A DNA stretch of 64,000 bases from Setoptus koraiensis (lineage: Eukaryota > Arthropoda), in assembly GCA_048013815.1 (NCBI GenBank), contig CM106585.1, positions 17,484,001 through 17,548,000 of the forward strand. The letters run 5' to 3'. The notes below the pieces were generated by a model. The model searched no databases. It saw only the letters and a list, made by a program, of their open reading frames with translations, and was not told where the DNA came from. Shown here in pieces: positions 48,120 to 62,100 of the stretch. Every line of letters begins with the position of its first letter. The first letter of the stretch is position 1. The translations under genes and the position numbers were made by a program.

Positions 48120-48647
48120 CTAGTTGCGTTCGTTACGAATTCGTCTGGCCAAATGAATATCTCTTGGCATAATAGTAACTCTTCTGGCATGTATACAACA
48201 CAAGTTGGTGTCTTCAAACAAGCGAACCAGATAAGATTCGCATGCCTCCTGCAGGGCCAACAATGCTGCTGACTGGAACTTGAAAATTTCCCCTGTCTTA
48301 TAATCTTGGGTAATTTCACGGACCAGCCTCTGGAATCTCGCCCGTGGTATAAGAAGATCGGTTGTGCCCTGTAATCTCTTGATATCCTTAAGTGCGAGCA
48401 TACCTGGTCTATAGCGGTTTTTCCTTTTTGTGGTAGAGCTTTGTGTAGTGGACTTTGTCGCCTTTTGCAACGTCTTTCCTTTTCTGCCGGGGCTTCTACC
48501 AGCTAACTGTCTTTTTGTTTCCAAGTGTTTTTGCAACATGTCTGAACTCTTATTCCCACCTGATTTGGAATCCGAATTTTTCGGGGGACCGGCAGTGGAT
48601 TTTCGTGCAACCTGACGCCGTCCATTTTGTACTTTAGTTCGTGCCAT
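48120..48647 (-). CDS. Histone H3 variant, candidate centromeric H3 (CenH3/CENP-A)
   Basis: The 175-residue intronless frame has a C-terminal histone fold of the H3 family. [16 protein letters not shown] corresponds to the alpha-N helix, FQRLVREI begins helix 1, and [10 protein letters not shown] closes helix 3. Between helix 1 and helix 2 the loop reads [12 protein letters not shown], two residues longer than canonical DFKTDLRFQS; this loop-1 expansion is the usual CenH3 hallmark and matches CENP-A in length. The tail before RYRPG is about 82 residues, twice that of H3. Unlike most CENP-A proteins it starts MARTK and then has ARKSTAG, recalling the H3 K4 and K9 motifs but spaced further apart. 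Against CenH3, helix 1 keeps the canonical Gln and the loop keeps Phe rather than Trp. H3 variant is certain; CenH3 is likely. Stop codons of this gene and the SDR are 147 bp apart. Confidence 0.8.
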   Translation of the reverse strand: MARTKVQNGRRQVARKSTAGPPKNSDSKSGGNKSSDMLQKHLETKRQLAGRSPGRKGKTLQKATKSTTQSSTTKRKNRYRPGMLALKDIKRLQGTTDLLIPRARFQRLVREITQDYKTGEIFKFQSAALLALQEACESYLVRLFEDTNLCCIHARRVTIMPRDIHLARRIRNERN

Positions 48648-49248
48648 GTTTGCTTCGAAAAAATCTTTATACTAGTATCGTGGAAATAATTATAATAATA
48701 ATAGTTACAATGATAAATAAAATATTATTGATGTAAGATGATATTAATAACAGTGATGAAGTGTCCAGAGGTGGTTTGGTATTTGTTGAGATTATTTTGT
48801 CGGTGATATACAAGTGCAGTGAATCCACAAGAGCCACATAAATGAGATGGTGGTGAAACTCTCAGTTTGAATTGTTTAATTAGGGTGAATCATATTAAAT
48901 ATGGCGGCGAGCTATAATGTCCAATGAAAGTGTGGAACAGCTCAATTGTAGTTTAGTCAGTTCTGTCTATATTGTATTGCTAGTGAACTTGTCGTTATCT
49001 GTTGTGATGCGCAATGTTTATTTTAATTTCATCTGAGGCGGTCAAAATGGGCAATAAATCCTTGATTGGCTCGTGGCGGTAAATTCAAACCAGGAATTTT
49101 TTTTTTCTTAATATTCTCATAGCACGTGGGCACATCATATAAGCACTATGAAGGTTGTTTACTTTTCAAAAATGGTTTGAATGTGCGCGCCATTGGGTTT
49201 GCTGTGGCACCGAAAATTTCCTATTTCAGCCAGTTCTTCTGTAAACAG

Positions 49249-49308
49249 GCAGACACTCACACACAGACATACACAGACAGACACACAGACACAGACGCAC
49301 AGACACAT
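49249..49308. repeat. (ACAG/ACAC)n simple repeat
   Basis: About 60 bases of ACACAGAC-type units. Confidence 0.85.
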
Positions 49309-49691
49309 TCGGCTGCAATTCGCTGGTGGTGGCACTGTTAGCAACAGCAACAGAAGCAGACTATAGCAGCATCAGCAGCAATGTAATGTGTAGTCATAGG
49401 CAAAAGCACACTCGCACAGACACACACGAACGCACTAAGGTTGATAACGCATAGTTCAAGAGTAATAGAATATAAACAGGATTGACCAATAGAATTGAAC
49501 TGCCTAATGGTACCGATGAACGTTAGTCCGCTACCACAGTATTTGCAGCACCCTAAATGAGCAATTCATAGCGATAGTTTCACCACCATCTTTGTATTTG
49601 TGTGTAGCTCGTACAGATGTACTTCAGCTATCTCTCTGATAAAATAATCAATTACTATACCGCACATTAGCACACTTATCTCTAGATTCTA

Positions 49692-49828
49692 TATCATTAT
49701 TATTATTATCATCATCATACACTACTATTATTATTATTATTAAAAATAATATTGTCTTTATACCATCATCATCAATACTATTATTATCACATTATTATTA
49801 TTATCATTATTATTATTATGTATATTAC
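49692..49828. repeat. (ATT/ATC)n triplet-rich tract
   Basis: Interrupted ATT, ATC and TTA units over about 135 bases. Confidence 0.8.
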
Positions 49829-50002
49829 TATTATCGCTGATACTCTCACCATCACGGCACAACCCTTATTGAAAAATTAAATTATTGTTTCATCCAATAA
49901 TAGTGCTACCGATAATTATAATAGTAATACCTCGACAACTACAATTAATTCAACTAGGATACAGAGGATCTAAATCAGGGCTTGCAATTTGTTAACATCA
50001 GA

Positions 50003-50099
50003 TAGACAGACACACACACACACAGACACACACACACTCACATAAATATATATATATCTATACACAGACACACAGACACACACACACACACATATATAG
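50003..50099. repeat. Compound (CA)n/(TA)n microsatellite
   Basis: Two CA-rich blocks separated by a TA-rich block, ending about 60 bp before the HUWE1 ATG. Confidence 0.85.
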
Positions 50100-50162
50100 A
50101 CATAATAATTATTATTAATATCAGGCAGTGGATGTATCCGGCTTTCCCGTCAAATTGCCATC

Positions 50163-53100
50163 ATGAAGATTGATCGATCAAAATCGAAAAAGAGCTCGTC
50201 GGAGGTGCCTGCCGATTGCAAGGCCCTCATAGATAAGCTCAAGTCGTGCAATGCAGATCAACTATTGGAGGAACTGAAACAAATCAAGACGTGGACCTGT
50301 GGAAAATGTGAACTATATCACTGGGTAGATGTCTTAGACATGTTCGATGAAATATTAGCCAGATGTTGTAAAAAAGAACACAAAAACCAATGGAGTTTAC
50401 CATGTGATTCGGAGCAACTTCAAGAAAAGAACAAAGAATTACTGACGCATATTATTCTATTCACTGCCCTCTTGATTGAACACAGTTTCTCTAGGCACCT
50501 ATATAATTCTATGGAACATCTAATTACATTGTTGTCATCTAGTGATATGCAAGTGGTACTTTCCGTTCTAAGTTTATTGTTTGTATTTAGTAAGAGATCC
50601 AACTTTATCGCTAAATTGAATCCTGAAAGAAAACAAGAGTTACTTACAAGATTGTCATACTTAGCTGAGGTACGTACACATTTCCAACTATCTTAAACAC
50701 AATTCTATGGCGTTTGTCGTATCTCTCGTCGACACTTATAACTAACAACAATAATTTTTTCACTAATACTTTCAATGTAGAGCTGGGGAGGTAAAGAAAA
50801 CGGTTTTGGCCTAGCCGAATGTTGCCAGGATCTCCCAACGTCAAAATACCCCACAAGTGCCACAACTTTACATTTCGAATATTATTCCGACGAACCTGCC
50901 GAAGCTAATGAACAAAGTGCAGAAAATCAAATCGAGGTTACTCCTCAGCACCAACCACCGTCACTGCCGCAGCCTCCAATAACTTCGTACAGTCAAGCTG
51001 TTATGGCAAATAGCAATCATACAACAGTGAGTTCTAACAACTCAAGTGATAACGGAAACATAGAGAAAAAATCTATAAATGTGATTCATATTGATTCTGT
51101 TGACCAGATGACAGATAAAACAGTCGCTCAGATAATGGAAGAGCTTGTAGCTAAGCACAATATACCCCAAGATAAGCAGATGCAGTTGTTCACCCATCTA
51201 CGTTTGGCTCATTCTTTCTCAGACTTTAGAAAGAGAATACAATGTGTTCAAGCTAGGCTGCAAGCATTATCTATCATTATCTACTGTGCGCCGTCTTCGG
51301 CCCAAGAAAATGTATGTCCTTTACTATACAACGGATTCATTGAGGAGTTGGTAGACATACTCCAACTCGAGAATAATCAGCACATTGATATCAAATCGGC
51401 CGCCCTCAGAACACTCACAGCTATAGTTCACCTAGATAGGAATTCGAGATTATCTACTATAATCGAGGCTACTGAAACATCATCGTATCATGGGTTCTTG
51501 CCTGTTCTTGTCAGAAACTGCATAAACTCGTTGATAAGTAATGATAATAAGTTTCCTACTCCATTCGCAACCTCGTTATTTTCATTTCTTTACCATTTGG
51601 CGAGTTATGAACGTGGCGGGGAAGCACTTGTGTCTTGTGGAATGATGGAATCACTACTCAAAATAATTAGCTGGGATGGCAAAGAACCCGAGCACATAAC
51701 CTTCGTCACCAGGTCAGTTCGTGTCATCGATCTTATTACAAATATGGACATGTCAGTTTTCCAGACTCAGTCCGGCCTCAACATTTTCGTTTCACGCCTT
51801 GAGTCAGAGGTGAAAATATGTTGTCGAGAGCTCAGCCAAGATATTCCTGATGAAATTCAATCCGGAACAGACTCTGCTCTCATGGATATTGATTCCCCAC
51901 AATCTCCCATAATGACTAGTGGTGGGTTGGCAACTGAAGACGCAAATGTTTCAGACGTCCCGATGCGAACAGTTGAAACTCAAAATCAAGTAAACAAGTA
52001 TTTACAGTGTTACCCTCAAAGAGCAGCTCTATTGAAATCGATGCTTAATTTTCTGAAGAAGGCAATACAGGACCCTACATTTTCAGATAGCATTCGACAT
52101 CTCATGGATGGGTCACTACCAAAATCATTGCGACATATGATTAGTAACGCCAACTATTATGGTCCATCGCTATTCTTACTAAGTATAGATCTAGTTGCTG
52201 TTTATGTATTCCAGGAACCCGCCTTACTATCATCACTACAAGAATCTCAGCTAACTAAGGATATCTTAGATGCGTTGCTGGAAAAACCTATACCACCAAC
52301 CAGAGAAATCTTGTCCGCCTTACCGAACATATTCACGGCTCTATGTCTCAATTCTGCCGGTCTCCAAGCTTTCCAAGCTCGTAAGCCATTTGAGAAAATT
52401 TTCAAAGTCTTGATCTCGCCTGAGTACCTTCAAGCAATGCGCCGTAGACGACAGACAGATGCGGTTAGTGACACTGCGACTAATCTGGGAAATGCAATGG
52501 ACGAGCTTATGCGCCATCAACCGAGCCTTCGTGCGGATGCAACTACAGCAATCATAAGTTTATTGAAAGAATTGTGTGAACTTGGTGACAATCCTATGTA
52601 TGTTTGTTGTAAGCCAAGCAGTCGAACGAACGAGCAAGTTTCTAACACTGGAACGAGTGATAATCGTCAATCCAACAACAACAATAACGAAGGAGTCTTT
52701 TCGGACGACGATGATGATGAAGATGAAGATTCAGCATCTCCTCCAGCGACTTCCAATTCAACTGTATCCACATTCAAGGGATCTTCCGACCAACCGCCTC
52801 CACCAGTATCTTCAGAAGTAACCAAGATCGCTATACCATTAGTTGACTATATCTTCAATGTGATGAGATTTGTCGATGCAATTCTCACTAACAACTCTAC
52901 TGACGACCATGTGCGAGAATTCCTTCGACAGGATGGACTCGAACCACTCCTAAGGATTTTGCGACTCAAAAATCTACCTATAGATTTCCCCGGTTCTCAA
53001 TCGTGTGCAGGTGTCGGTGGCGTCTGCAAGTCAATTTTAGCCTTGGCTAGAGAGCCCAAAGTCGTTCAAGAAGCTCTAAAATCACTAGAAAAAGTACTAG

Positions 53101-56100
53101 AGGAATTACAAGTTTTGCACAAGCCTTTGAATACACCTGGCGGTAGCGTTCTATTGGAAGAATTTGTCCAAGTAGCTGCAAGGCACAATACCACTGATCC
53201 TTCTCAGCTGGCAAATTTAACACCACTGTTGCATTCTATGTCTGCAGCCCATGCTTATGTTGTCATGTTTATTTACATTTGTCGCACCAGTCACTTAGAG
53301 ACTCGTAATATCTCGGTCAATCACTGGGGTAAGGATAGAGGTCTGGACGTTCTCAAATCCCTCAGTCATCTTTATACTGCTCTTGTTTGGGAGAGTACAG
53401 TACTTATAAGTATAACTTCAGCTGACCCAAACATCCACTCTAATCAAATGAGAATCGCACCGACTCAAACAGCCTCACAATTTGGCCGGGCTCAACTGGA
53501 GCGCCTTCCAACAGGCGTATCGAACGATACTGAGACCGAAGACACAACAACAGTGATAAGTGCCCCTTCAGCTGACACAAACATGGAACAAACTTCTAGT
53601 TCAAGTCAGACTGAAACCCTAACTGTTGGTACTGTTAGTATGGATGTCGATGATAACAGTAAATCGGCTGCTGAGAAAAAATCGAAAAGCAGAGCCAATA
53701 AAGTCCTAGCAGCTCAGATGAAATTGATCAAACCACTATTAAGTAATACGTCAAAACTTGGCAAAGGATTGGCGGAATTATTCACACTACTTGTCAAATT
53801 GAGTGTAGGCTCGCCAATTCGTAATAGACGTAGCAACCATACCATGCCAAGCGCTCCTTATATGCCGTCCTTGGCAGCGCAAAATGTCGCATCGGCTCTA
53901 GCCACTCTATTGTCGAATGGTCTTTCATGGGAGCCTCCATCACCTCTGCCCACACCACAATTAAGGTATGTACTAGAATTATGTGTGGCTGGTCAATCAG
54001 TTGAAATGCATTCAGGTATCTACTCTTGGACCTATCCATGGTCTAAGCTGTTCGTCCGAATGCTAGATTGTATCTGTCAAATCCAGCATCGTTGCGTCAT
54101 GTTATTCCATATTCATTGAGGCTGGCGGACTATTGGCACAATCAACTACCAGAAAATCTAACCAAATAATGCCCATGAGAGAAATGCTAATCTGTATTCT
54201 TCTTGCTCCTCTTACCCCATTTGAACAGATCTACCTTTTACATATGTTCTGTTGGATTTACTCAGACAATGCTCTTCGATGAAAGAAAATATCCGTATCA
54301 CCTTATGCTAAGAGACTTTCTTGCTTGTGGTGGTCTGGATGCATTCTTTAATACCTTTCAGTGGGTTCTCACAGAAGGGGGAACAATAAGTTTAGAACAA
54401 GGTCGAAGTAATCCGGAAATACCAGAAGGATTTTCAGAATTCTTAGAGTCATGGCTTTCTCTTCTGGAAAAGATGGTTAATCCTAAAATGATTTTAGATA
54501 CACAGCATACCATGCCCATGAAGTCCAGTTCAACCTTGGGCTATGTACCTTTTGATCCAATTCAGTATCTCATTGTTGTTCATAAGCGGGCATTCAGCTG
54601 TCTGAATGATTTGTGGGCCAAGAAACCGAAGAAATTCTACGGCGAACAAATGTCCGAACACATATTGGCGGTCCTCTGTCATCTCCTCAAAGGGGAGGCA
54701 GTCATAAATGAACATTTGAGCAAAGAAAAAGATAGTGAGAACCCTAACAGTAGTGCGTCGACGGCAGGAACAACCTCGAATCAGATATCTACACCTACTG
54801 CACAACAGCTTGCTTCCAGATCGGATGGTCAGAGGAGAAATGAGCTAGAGGACCAAGGCATCAACCCCGAGCATTTCCAACAATTAGTTGATATGGGATT
54901 CTCTCCTGAGATGGCAGTTGACGCTCTCATGCAATCACAAACTATAGAACAGGCCACTGAATATCTCCTCAGTACACCCTCTTCCACAGGAACAGCACCA
55001 TCGCGACCAAATGTAGCAGGGCAAGATGTCGATATGGCTGCTGAAGAAAACACCAGTTCAACGGCTGCCGCCGCTTCAAATAGTACTAGTAGATCACAAA
55101 CTACCTTAAGGTCGGAACAATTAAAAGAGGAGCCCCTGTCTAAGGACTGCATCGATAAATTTACGGAAAACATATTACCTGGATCTCTTAGACTTCTCGA
55201 TGAGTTACCGGGAACTGTCTACAAAATCTGTGATCTTATATTAACAGTGAATCAACGAAACGGTGAAAAATGGTGTGAAAACCTACTGGACAAACTTCTT
55301 GATGACATTATTACCAATGTCAAGACCCTCCTCAAACTTGCCGAGCCTATGCGATCCAAAGATAAGAGAAGCTTCAACGAATGGACTTCGGCACTAAAAA
55401 ATGCACCTGAAGCTGAGCGTGTGGCCGTGCGCGTCCATCTTTACTCACTACTCTTTGAAGAGTTGAAGATACCCTGTGCAAACTTGCTCTCACGAATGAA
55501 TGCTATCGACAGCCTCGTCCAGCTTTTGGAAGTCGCTCTAGATCTATTCACCTTATCTAAAGACAATTCAACGGAATCTCAATCTGACTTGGTGACCAAC
55601 GCATCTCAAACTCCTAAATGGCTCGCACCTACAATTCTTCTCATAGATCTCTACGAAAAAGGTGCAGTTGCATCTCAACGCCGAGCGCCTCTTCTGTGTT
55701 CAGGAAAGCGAACTTGGCGGTGGTTCGAAGATAGGACTGGACGTTGGATTGTTTACCAAACAGCAAATAACAAGGCTATCGATGATGCATACAAGAATGG
55801 GGAGCAAGTCGCCCATTTCATGGCTGGAAGGCGTCGATACACAGCGAATTTCAGTTCAATGTATCAAGTAAACGAAGAAAGCGGTAACATTCGACCAATT
55901 ATGCTTTCTGTTGAAGACAAAATACCACCAATGAGCGATAATTATTTGGATCCTTGCACTGAAATCTCAAAAGTTCATGTATCTTCTGACGGAAATAAGC
56001 AAGGAGAACCGAACAGTGAGAATGATGAAAAACAAGTTAAAGACGTCCAGTCAACAATAGTGCAAAGACTTCGACAACACCAATGCAAAACGTTGGTTCG

Positions 56101-59100
56101 TGTTTGTGTAGGATTTATGCAATTACCTATAGATGCCAGCTCGCTCCATGCAGTTATGCGCCTATCCTTCAGATTAACTAGAGACTATGACATGGCTGTC
56201 ATGTTTGCTGAAATGGGAGGTATCAGAGCTATCCAACATTTGCCTGAATCTTGCTTCTTCAATGGCTTCACTTCTCTTGCCACTTTGATTGTTAGACATG
56301 TTTTGGAGGAGCCTGCCGTATTAAGACAAACCATGGAAAAGGTCATAAGATCAACAGTTCAACATTGTCAGCTTAATTTGAAAGAGATGCATTATATTCT
56401 CCGTGCCCTCGGACCGGCTGCTTGTAGAAATCCAAAAGTATTCAAACAGATAGCTACTTCCGTCCTACGAATGGCGCCCTCTCCATTGAATAAGAGAGAA
56501 GAGGAAGAATCACGAAAATCCGAGGTATCTCAAATTTTGAAACTCGTCCAGCCCAAGCAAGCGGTAGAGCCAATCAAACCGTCCATCGTAACTCGTGGTG
56601 TGATTGCTGACTTATTAGATTCTCTAACTTTGACCAACAATGAAACTCAAGTAAGACCTCCACCGCAGACCCAACCCACTCAATCCTCATCAGGTCAACA
56701 GGTGACACCGATATCGGTGACCATGGCTGATTCTGATGCAAGCAATAGTCAATCTTCTCTACCTCATTTCTCTGTGAGAAACCCAGCTGCACCTAATGCT
56801 CGCGGAACCATCGAAATAACTACATGCAATAACGAAACATTGATAGTCGATGAAGGTTCCGGTTACGTCCTTAACTATTACCCAGTAAACAAATCTGCAC
56901 AACAGCAGAAACCTAGTTGCCTGATGAACCACTCTGTCGTTTTGAGGTTATTGGCAGAGTTAACTAGATCGTATAGTGTTGTGCCTAAAATTATATCCGA
57001 ACACACATACATGCCTGGAACTAATGACGTCATCACAGAAGAGACACCCGCTTTAGCATTCATCCTTGATCATATACTACCAACTACACAAACACACGGA
57101 GATAAAGATGGTCCAGCTCTGGCCCGTGTCTTCCTCGCCGCATTAGCCGCTTGCAACCATTGTGTTGAAGCTCAAACTGCTATAGTCACCGAAGTAAAAG
57201 CATCTCTAGCTAGGGCAGCAAGTATGAGTGAGAGCAATGAGAAACATACTAGAATTCAATCTCTTGCAAACATGATCAATACTATGATCGACTGTTGTCC
57301 TAGTGTAAGCTGCCCCCAGCAGCCTGGACAGCAACCCAATGCAACTGCTCTCCAGCGTGGTCTTTCAAATAACATTGTTCGTCTTTTTGTACGTAAAGGT
57401 TTGGTAACAGATCTGGCCAGATTGCCTCATTCATTGGACCTATCAGCACCAAACATGGCTCAGACAATCAATTCTATACTTAAGCCACTAGAAACTTTAT
57501 CTCGAATCGTAAATTTGCCGAGTTCCTTGGGCAACCCAAGAGCTCAAGTCGGAAAAACTAAGACAGATATCGCTGAACACGCTGTAGCAAATGCCATCGA
57601 TGAAGAGCCAGCGGTGAGTGATCAGCAGCAAAGAGAACCAGCTTCATCCGAGCAGCCATCCCATGATGTTCCAGCTGGCGCTGCGACATTAGCAACCAAT
57701 TCGAACAGTTCTGGAACAATAGACCGTGCTGACAACGCCCACCGGTCATCTTCCGATAATCAACCTGTTGGTGGTGCTACGGATGATAATGTTGTCATAG
57801 ACGCGCAAGTACATTTCGAGCTCTACAACGATTCTCCTCATCATAGATCCCATGCCGATGACATCATGACACCTATAGGCATTCGTGAAGACCAACACTT
57901 CGAAGCTATGAACGAGGATCATCAGCACTTTGAGGCAGAAGAAGTCGAACGAGGTTCCATGGCCCGTGACAATGTTGTTAACTCAAACGGCGCAGAGTCC
58001 GAAAGTGAGGAAGATTCTAGAAGCGAAGAAGATGATGAAGATGAAGATGACGAAGATAATGGGGAGGTCAGCGGCGCTGATGAAAGAGAAGAAGAAGACG
58101 AGGATGACGAAGATGAAGATGACGAGGATGAGGAAGACGATGATGATCACGCAGATGACGATGAAGATCCTGTCGATGATGAGGATGGACAGGAGGATAA
58201 CTTGAATGGTTATGGCGAAAATGCATTTGGTGATGAATACAGATTTGGCGACAACATAAGTAGTGTTCTCAGCGACATTGAAGACGTATTCCATTATCAA
58301 TCCAATGTATTCCACTACAATGATAGAATGAACAACATAATTCCTTCAATGATAGAGGATCCCTTGAACCACGATACCAACCTTCCAACCTTACCTCCTC
58401 CACCCGGTAACGTAGCATCGTCCCATCCTCTCCTTCACCGGAGGCTGGAATACAGCCCGCAGCTTACACTCAACACTAATATACCTGCAGGCCATGCAAT
58501 CATGAGCAACCGTGCTCACAGAGCAAGCAGACCTCGACTCATGAGGGGAAACCCGATAGCTGGTAGTAGTTGGCCTCCCCCAGGTGGCCCATCATTGCGG
58601 CACGCGGCAAACGCACCTCACAATATTCTTCGCCAGATCCTTGGAACAAACTCAGCTCAAGATGTAGTCACTCTCACTAGTCAAATAGCTGCACCATCTA
58701 GACTTTTTGTTGCTGACTTCCACAACTGGTTAGCTAATCCTTCGCAATATGAAGACGAATACTTTGAGACAACCGATGCCACCAACTTGGTGGCTTCGTC
58801 CAACCCGACAACATTGGCTTCAATACCTTTAGTAATGTCACGCTGGTCAGAAGAATCCCGTGTTCTTGACGGCGATTCTCTCCACGATTGTGTCACCATT
58901 GTAAAACAAGATATAATCGAAGTTCTTGAGAAATACAAAACTGAAGAGAATTTAGACCGACACGAAAAGCGCAAAAAAATGGTAGAGGATGACGAGCAAG
59001 CCATGAAGAAATACAAGGAAAAAGTTGCTCAGCAGCAACGACAACAACAATCCGTTCAGCAACAACTTATTGAATCTGGTCAGACTAACCACCAGCCATC

Positions 59101-62100
59101 CAATAGCTCTTCATATCCGGATGGCCCTTCTGACGCTGACACAAGTCTACCCACTCTGGGCACACAGCTTCAAAATCGAGTACACATCGCAAGCGAGAGT
59201 ACATCTAACCAATCAGATTCTATGAGTGATATAGAAACTCCAGTGGTTTCTGACGCGCAAGCTCATCAAGCACCTGTCGAAGCTACCCAACCAACTACAG
59301 ATAATTCCTCTGCTCCAGTTGTACTCAACGTGGAGCCAATTGATGTTTCTGTTCAACCCGCTAACGAGCCCACCAACTTGAGCGTTCCCCAAGAATCACT
59401 TCCCTCGAGCGAATCTAGAAATACCGAAGGTCAGCCGTCCTCCATTAATGTGATCAATGAGCATGAAGCAGCTCCAGCTTCCTCCGAGGCCCCTGCTAGA
59501 ACCGCCGACACAGCAACACCCCAGGCTTCTAGCTCGAGAAATGAGTATTCAGACATATTGGGAGGTAAGTTATCATGATTATTTGTTTACTTTGATTAGA
59601 CTAACCCGCTTGAAATGATGAATGGTAATTGGTTCTCTGATGTCCTACGAAACATATGCAGACCACACTTCCTCACCACTCGCAAACCTTTGTCCTGATC
59701 AAGTATGCTAGTTCATTCCTTTCTAAATTTGCAAGTACTATGACAGTAATTGACGCAATCACACTTTCTCTATTTTTCCCTAGATGTTGAAATACCTGAT
59801 GGAGTCGATCCTTCATTCTTAGCTGCATTACCTGAAAATATTCGTCAAGAGGTAATCGCTGAACAGCTGCGTCTCCAACGTATCAGACGATCGGATGCGA
59901 CCTCTGCCCAACAACCACAACCTGCAGATGCAGCTGCTGCTCCATCAACGAGTGGCGTTAGTAGTGCTTTTACTGAGGTTAATCCTGAGTTCTTAGCTGC
60001 CTTGCCAGCTAACATTCAAGAAGAAGTCCTTGCTCAACAAGCCGCTGAACAGCAACGCCTAGCGACATTGAACTCCAACCCGGATGCACCGGTTGATCCT
60101 GGGATATTCATCCAGACTTTGGCACCTAGTTTGCGACGTCAAGTTCTTACAGACATGGATGATAGCGTCTTATCGTTACTTCCAAGTGATATGGCAGCGG
60201 AAGCTCATGCCTTACGTAGAGATTTTCTAACATCGCACGTAAGTGCTAGTTCAACTCTCTCTAGGCTTCTTCGACATGCTTCAGGGCGAATGGGTCGAGC
60301 TCGTTACACTATTTCTACATCTGCTTCAGATCACCATTTCAGACACACCCATGTCCACAGACCGTGGAACTGGAGCTTCGAGTATCCTGGCAATGCACCA
60401 ATAGGACATGGCTCAGGCATAACCAGAGCTTTGACTAACGCATTCGGTGTCAATCGAGAGGCACGTTTCAAAGGTCGTCAACTTTTGGATTGTGAAGCTC
60501 TGTCCTGTTTGATCATACTGCTATTTGTCGATGAGCCAAGACTTAATATAAGTAGATTACACCGCGTACTGAGGAACCTCAGCTACCATTATCAGACTCG
60601 CCAATGGATTGTCCAATCTCTATTATCAGTCGTTGACAGGACGAAAACTTCATCAGATTCGCCAGATGGTGGAAATTTCGGCGGGAGAGGTAACAAGAAA
60701 CAAGGAAAGCAGGAAGGGAATCAATTGAACAGGTGAGTGTCTTACACAGTTCAGTCAACTTGATCCCTATGATGACAATTTCTAGCTGATAAGTTTGGAT
60801 GACCATTGATATTGTCGGCTACCGGTTGTTACTGCAGCAAGGAGATTTCTTCTTGCTGTAGTGATTCCTCTACTGTTAATATTTTTGGAATGCCAAACAT
60901 TAAGGAAGACTTTAAGATTATGAGAGCTGAGGGACAGAATTCATAGTGTTCTCTATGTCAATATTTTTAAGCATTCTCAAATCTAAAATAATCGAGTTTC
61001 CTCTCAACGTATTCATGCGCAGGTTTGGCAATAGTTCATCCTCATGGCTCTCAATTTCTATGGATGCGGCTCTTGGTTGCCGAGCCAATGTATTTATGGC
61101 CAACCGTTCAAACCAAGCTGCCCCCTGTGTTAGCAGAAGCATCATCATACATCATCAGGCGGCCCCTCTAGTCTGTCGTCATATGCTCGAAGCTATGATA
61201 GCTTTAGCCAAATCATTCCCGCACCACTTTTTCCCTCTGGCCTTTCAACCCAAGGATGAAAGTCAAAATGACGATTCTGTGTCAGGATTGATACCAGAAT
61301 TTTGGGACGTTCTCGCCAGATTAGACTCTACGAGCTCTAGCAGTAGTAGGAAAGGCAAAGGAGCTTCAAAGTCTTCTGGTACAACTACAACTTCGCTCAC
61401 CGGCCCATCTCCACAAACAACCACATCGTCAACGGAAATAACATCTCCCTTGGCTCACCTGATGGGATTCCTGTCTCATCCAGTTATTAAAAGAAGCTTC
61501 TCCCTCACAGACCGTCTGCTTCATCTATTGTCTGAGATATCAACAGCATTTCCTATGTCCTCGAGTGGACCTGGCGATGCAACTCATAATAACCGCGTTC
61601 CACCCAGAAGCAACGACCCCGATTTTGTACATCGCATTAGAGAATATGCAAGAGGTAGACGACGACCTACCGAACTACCAACTTCTCGCACGTCAATGCA
61701 CATGATCGGTGATGCCAATTCAGGCTCATCCACTGAACAACCGACCGTTCCTCCAATATCAACGGCAACTGATTCCACATCCAACTCGCAAGTCAAATCC
61801 TCTTCAGATGTCTCTCTTGCCTCAACGTCATCAGGTCCGCGTCCTGTACTCATAGGCAAACAATATCTCAAGTTGGCCGTTGATGTCCTAACATCAAAAT
61901 CCTGCTCAGAGGAAGGCCTTGATGACGTCACCTCGCTTCTTACACGCTTATCTCGAACATGTGATACTACAAGAAGCAATGTTCTGGCTCTCTTAATGGA
62001 AGGAGCAAGGGAACTTGGTATGACAGTCTGCTCCCACATACTTGCACTCAAGCAAGAATTGAAAGAATACAACCGAAAAACTTATGGGAAGCCAGCAACC

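Larger units (their letters stand above)
48648..50162. other. Divergent spacer between the CenH3 candidate and HUWE1
   Basis: The left part should contain the CenH3 promoter. The right 900 bases hold CA-, ACAG- and ATT-rich simple repeats (listed separately) and probably the HUWE1 promoter and 5' UTR. No gene was seen; frames in this stretch consist of repeat translations. Confidence 0.6.
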
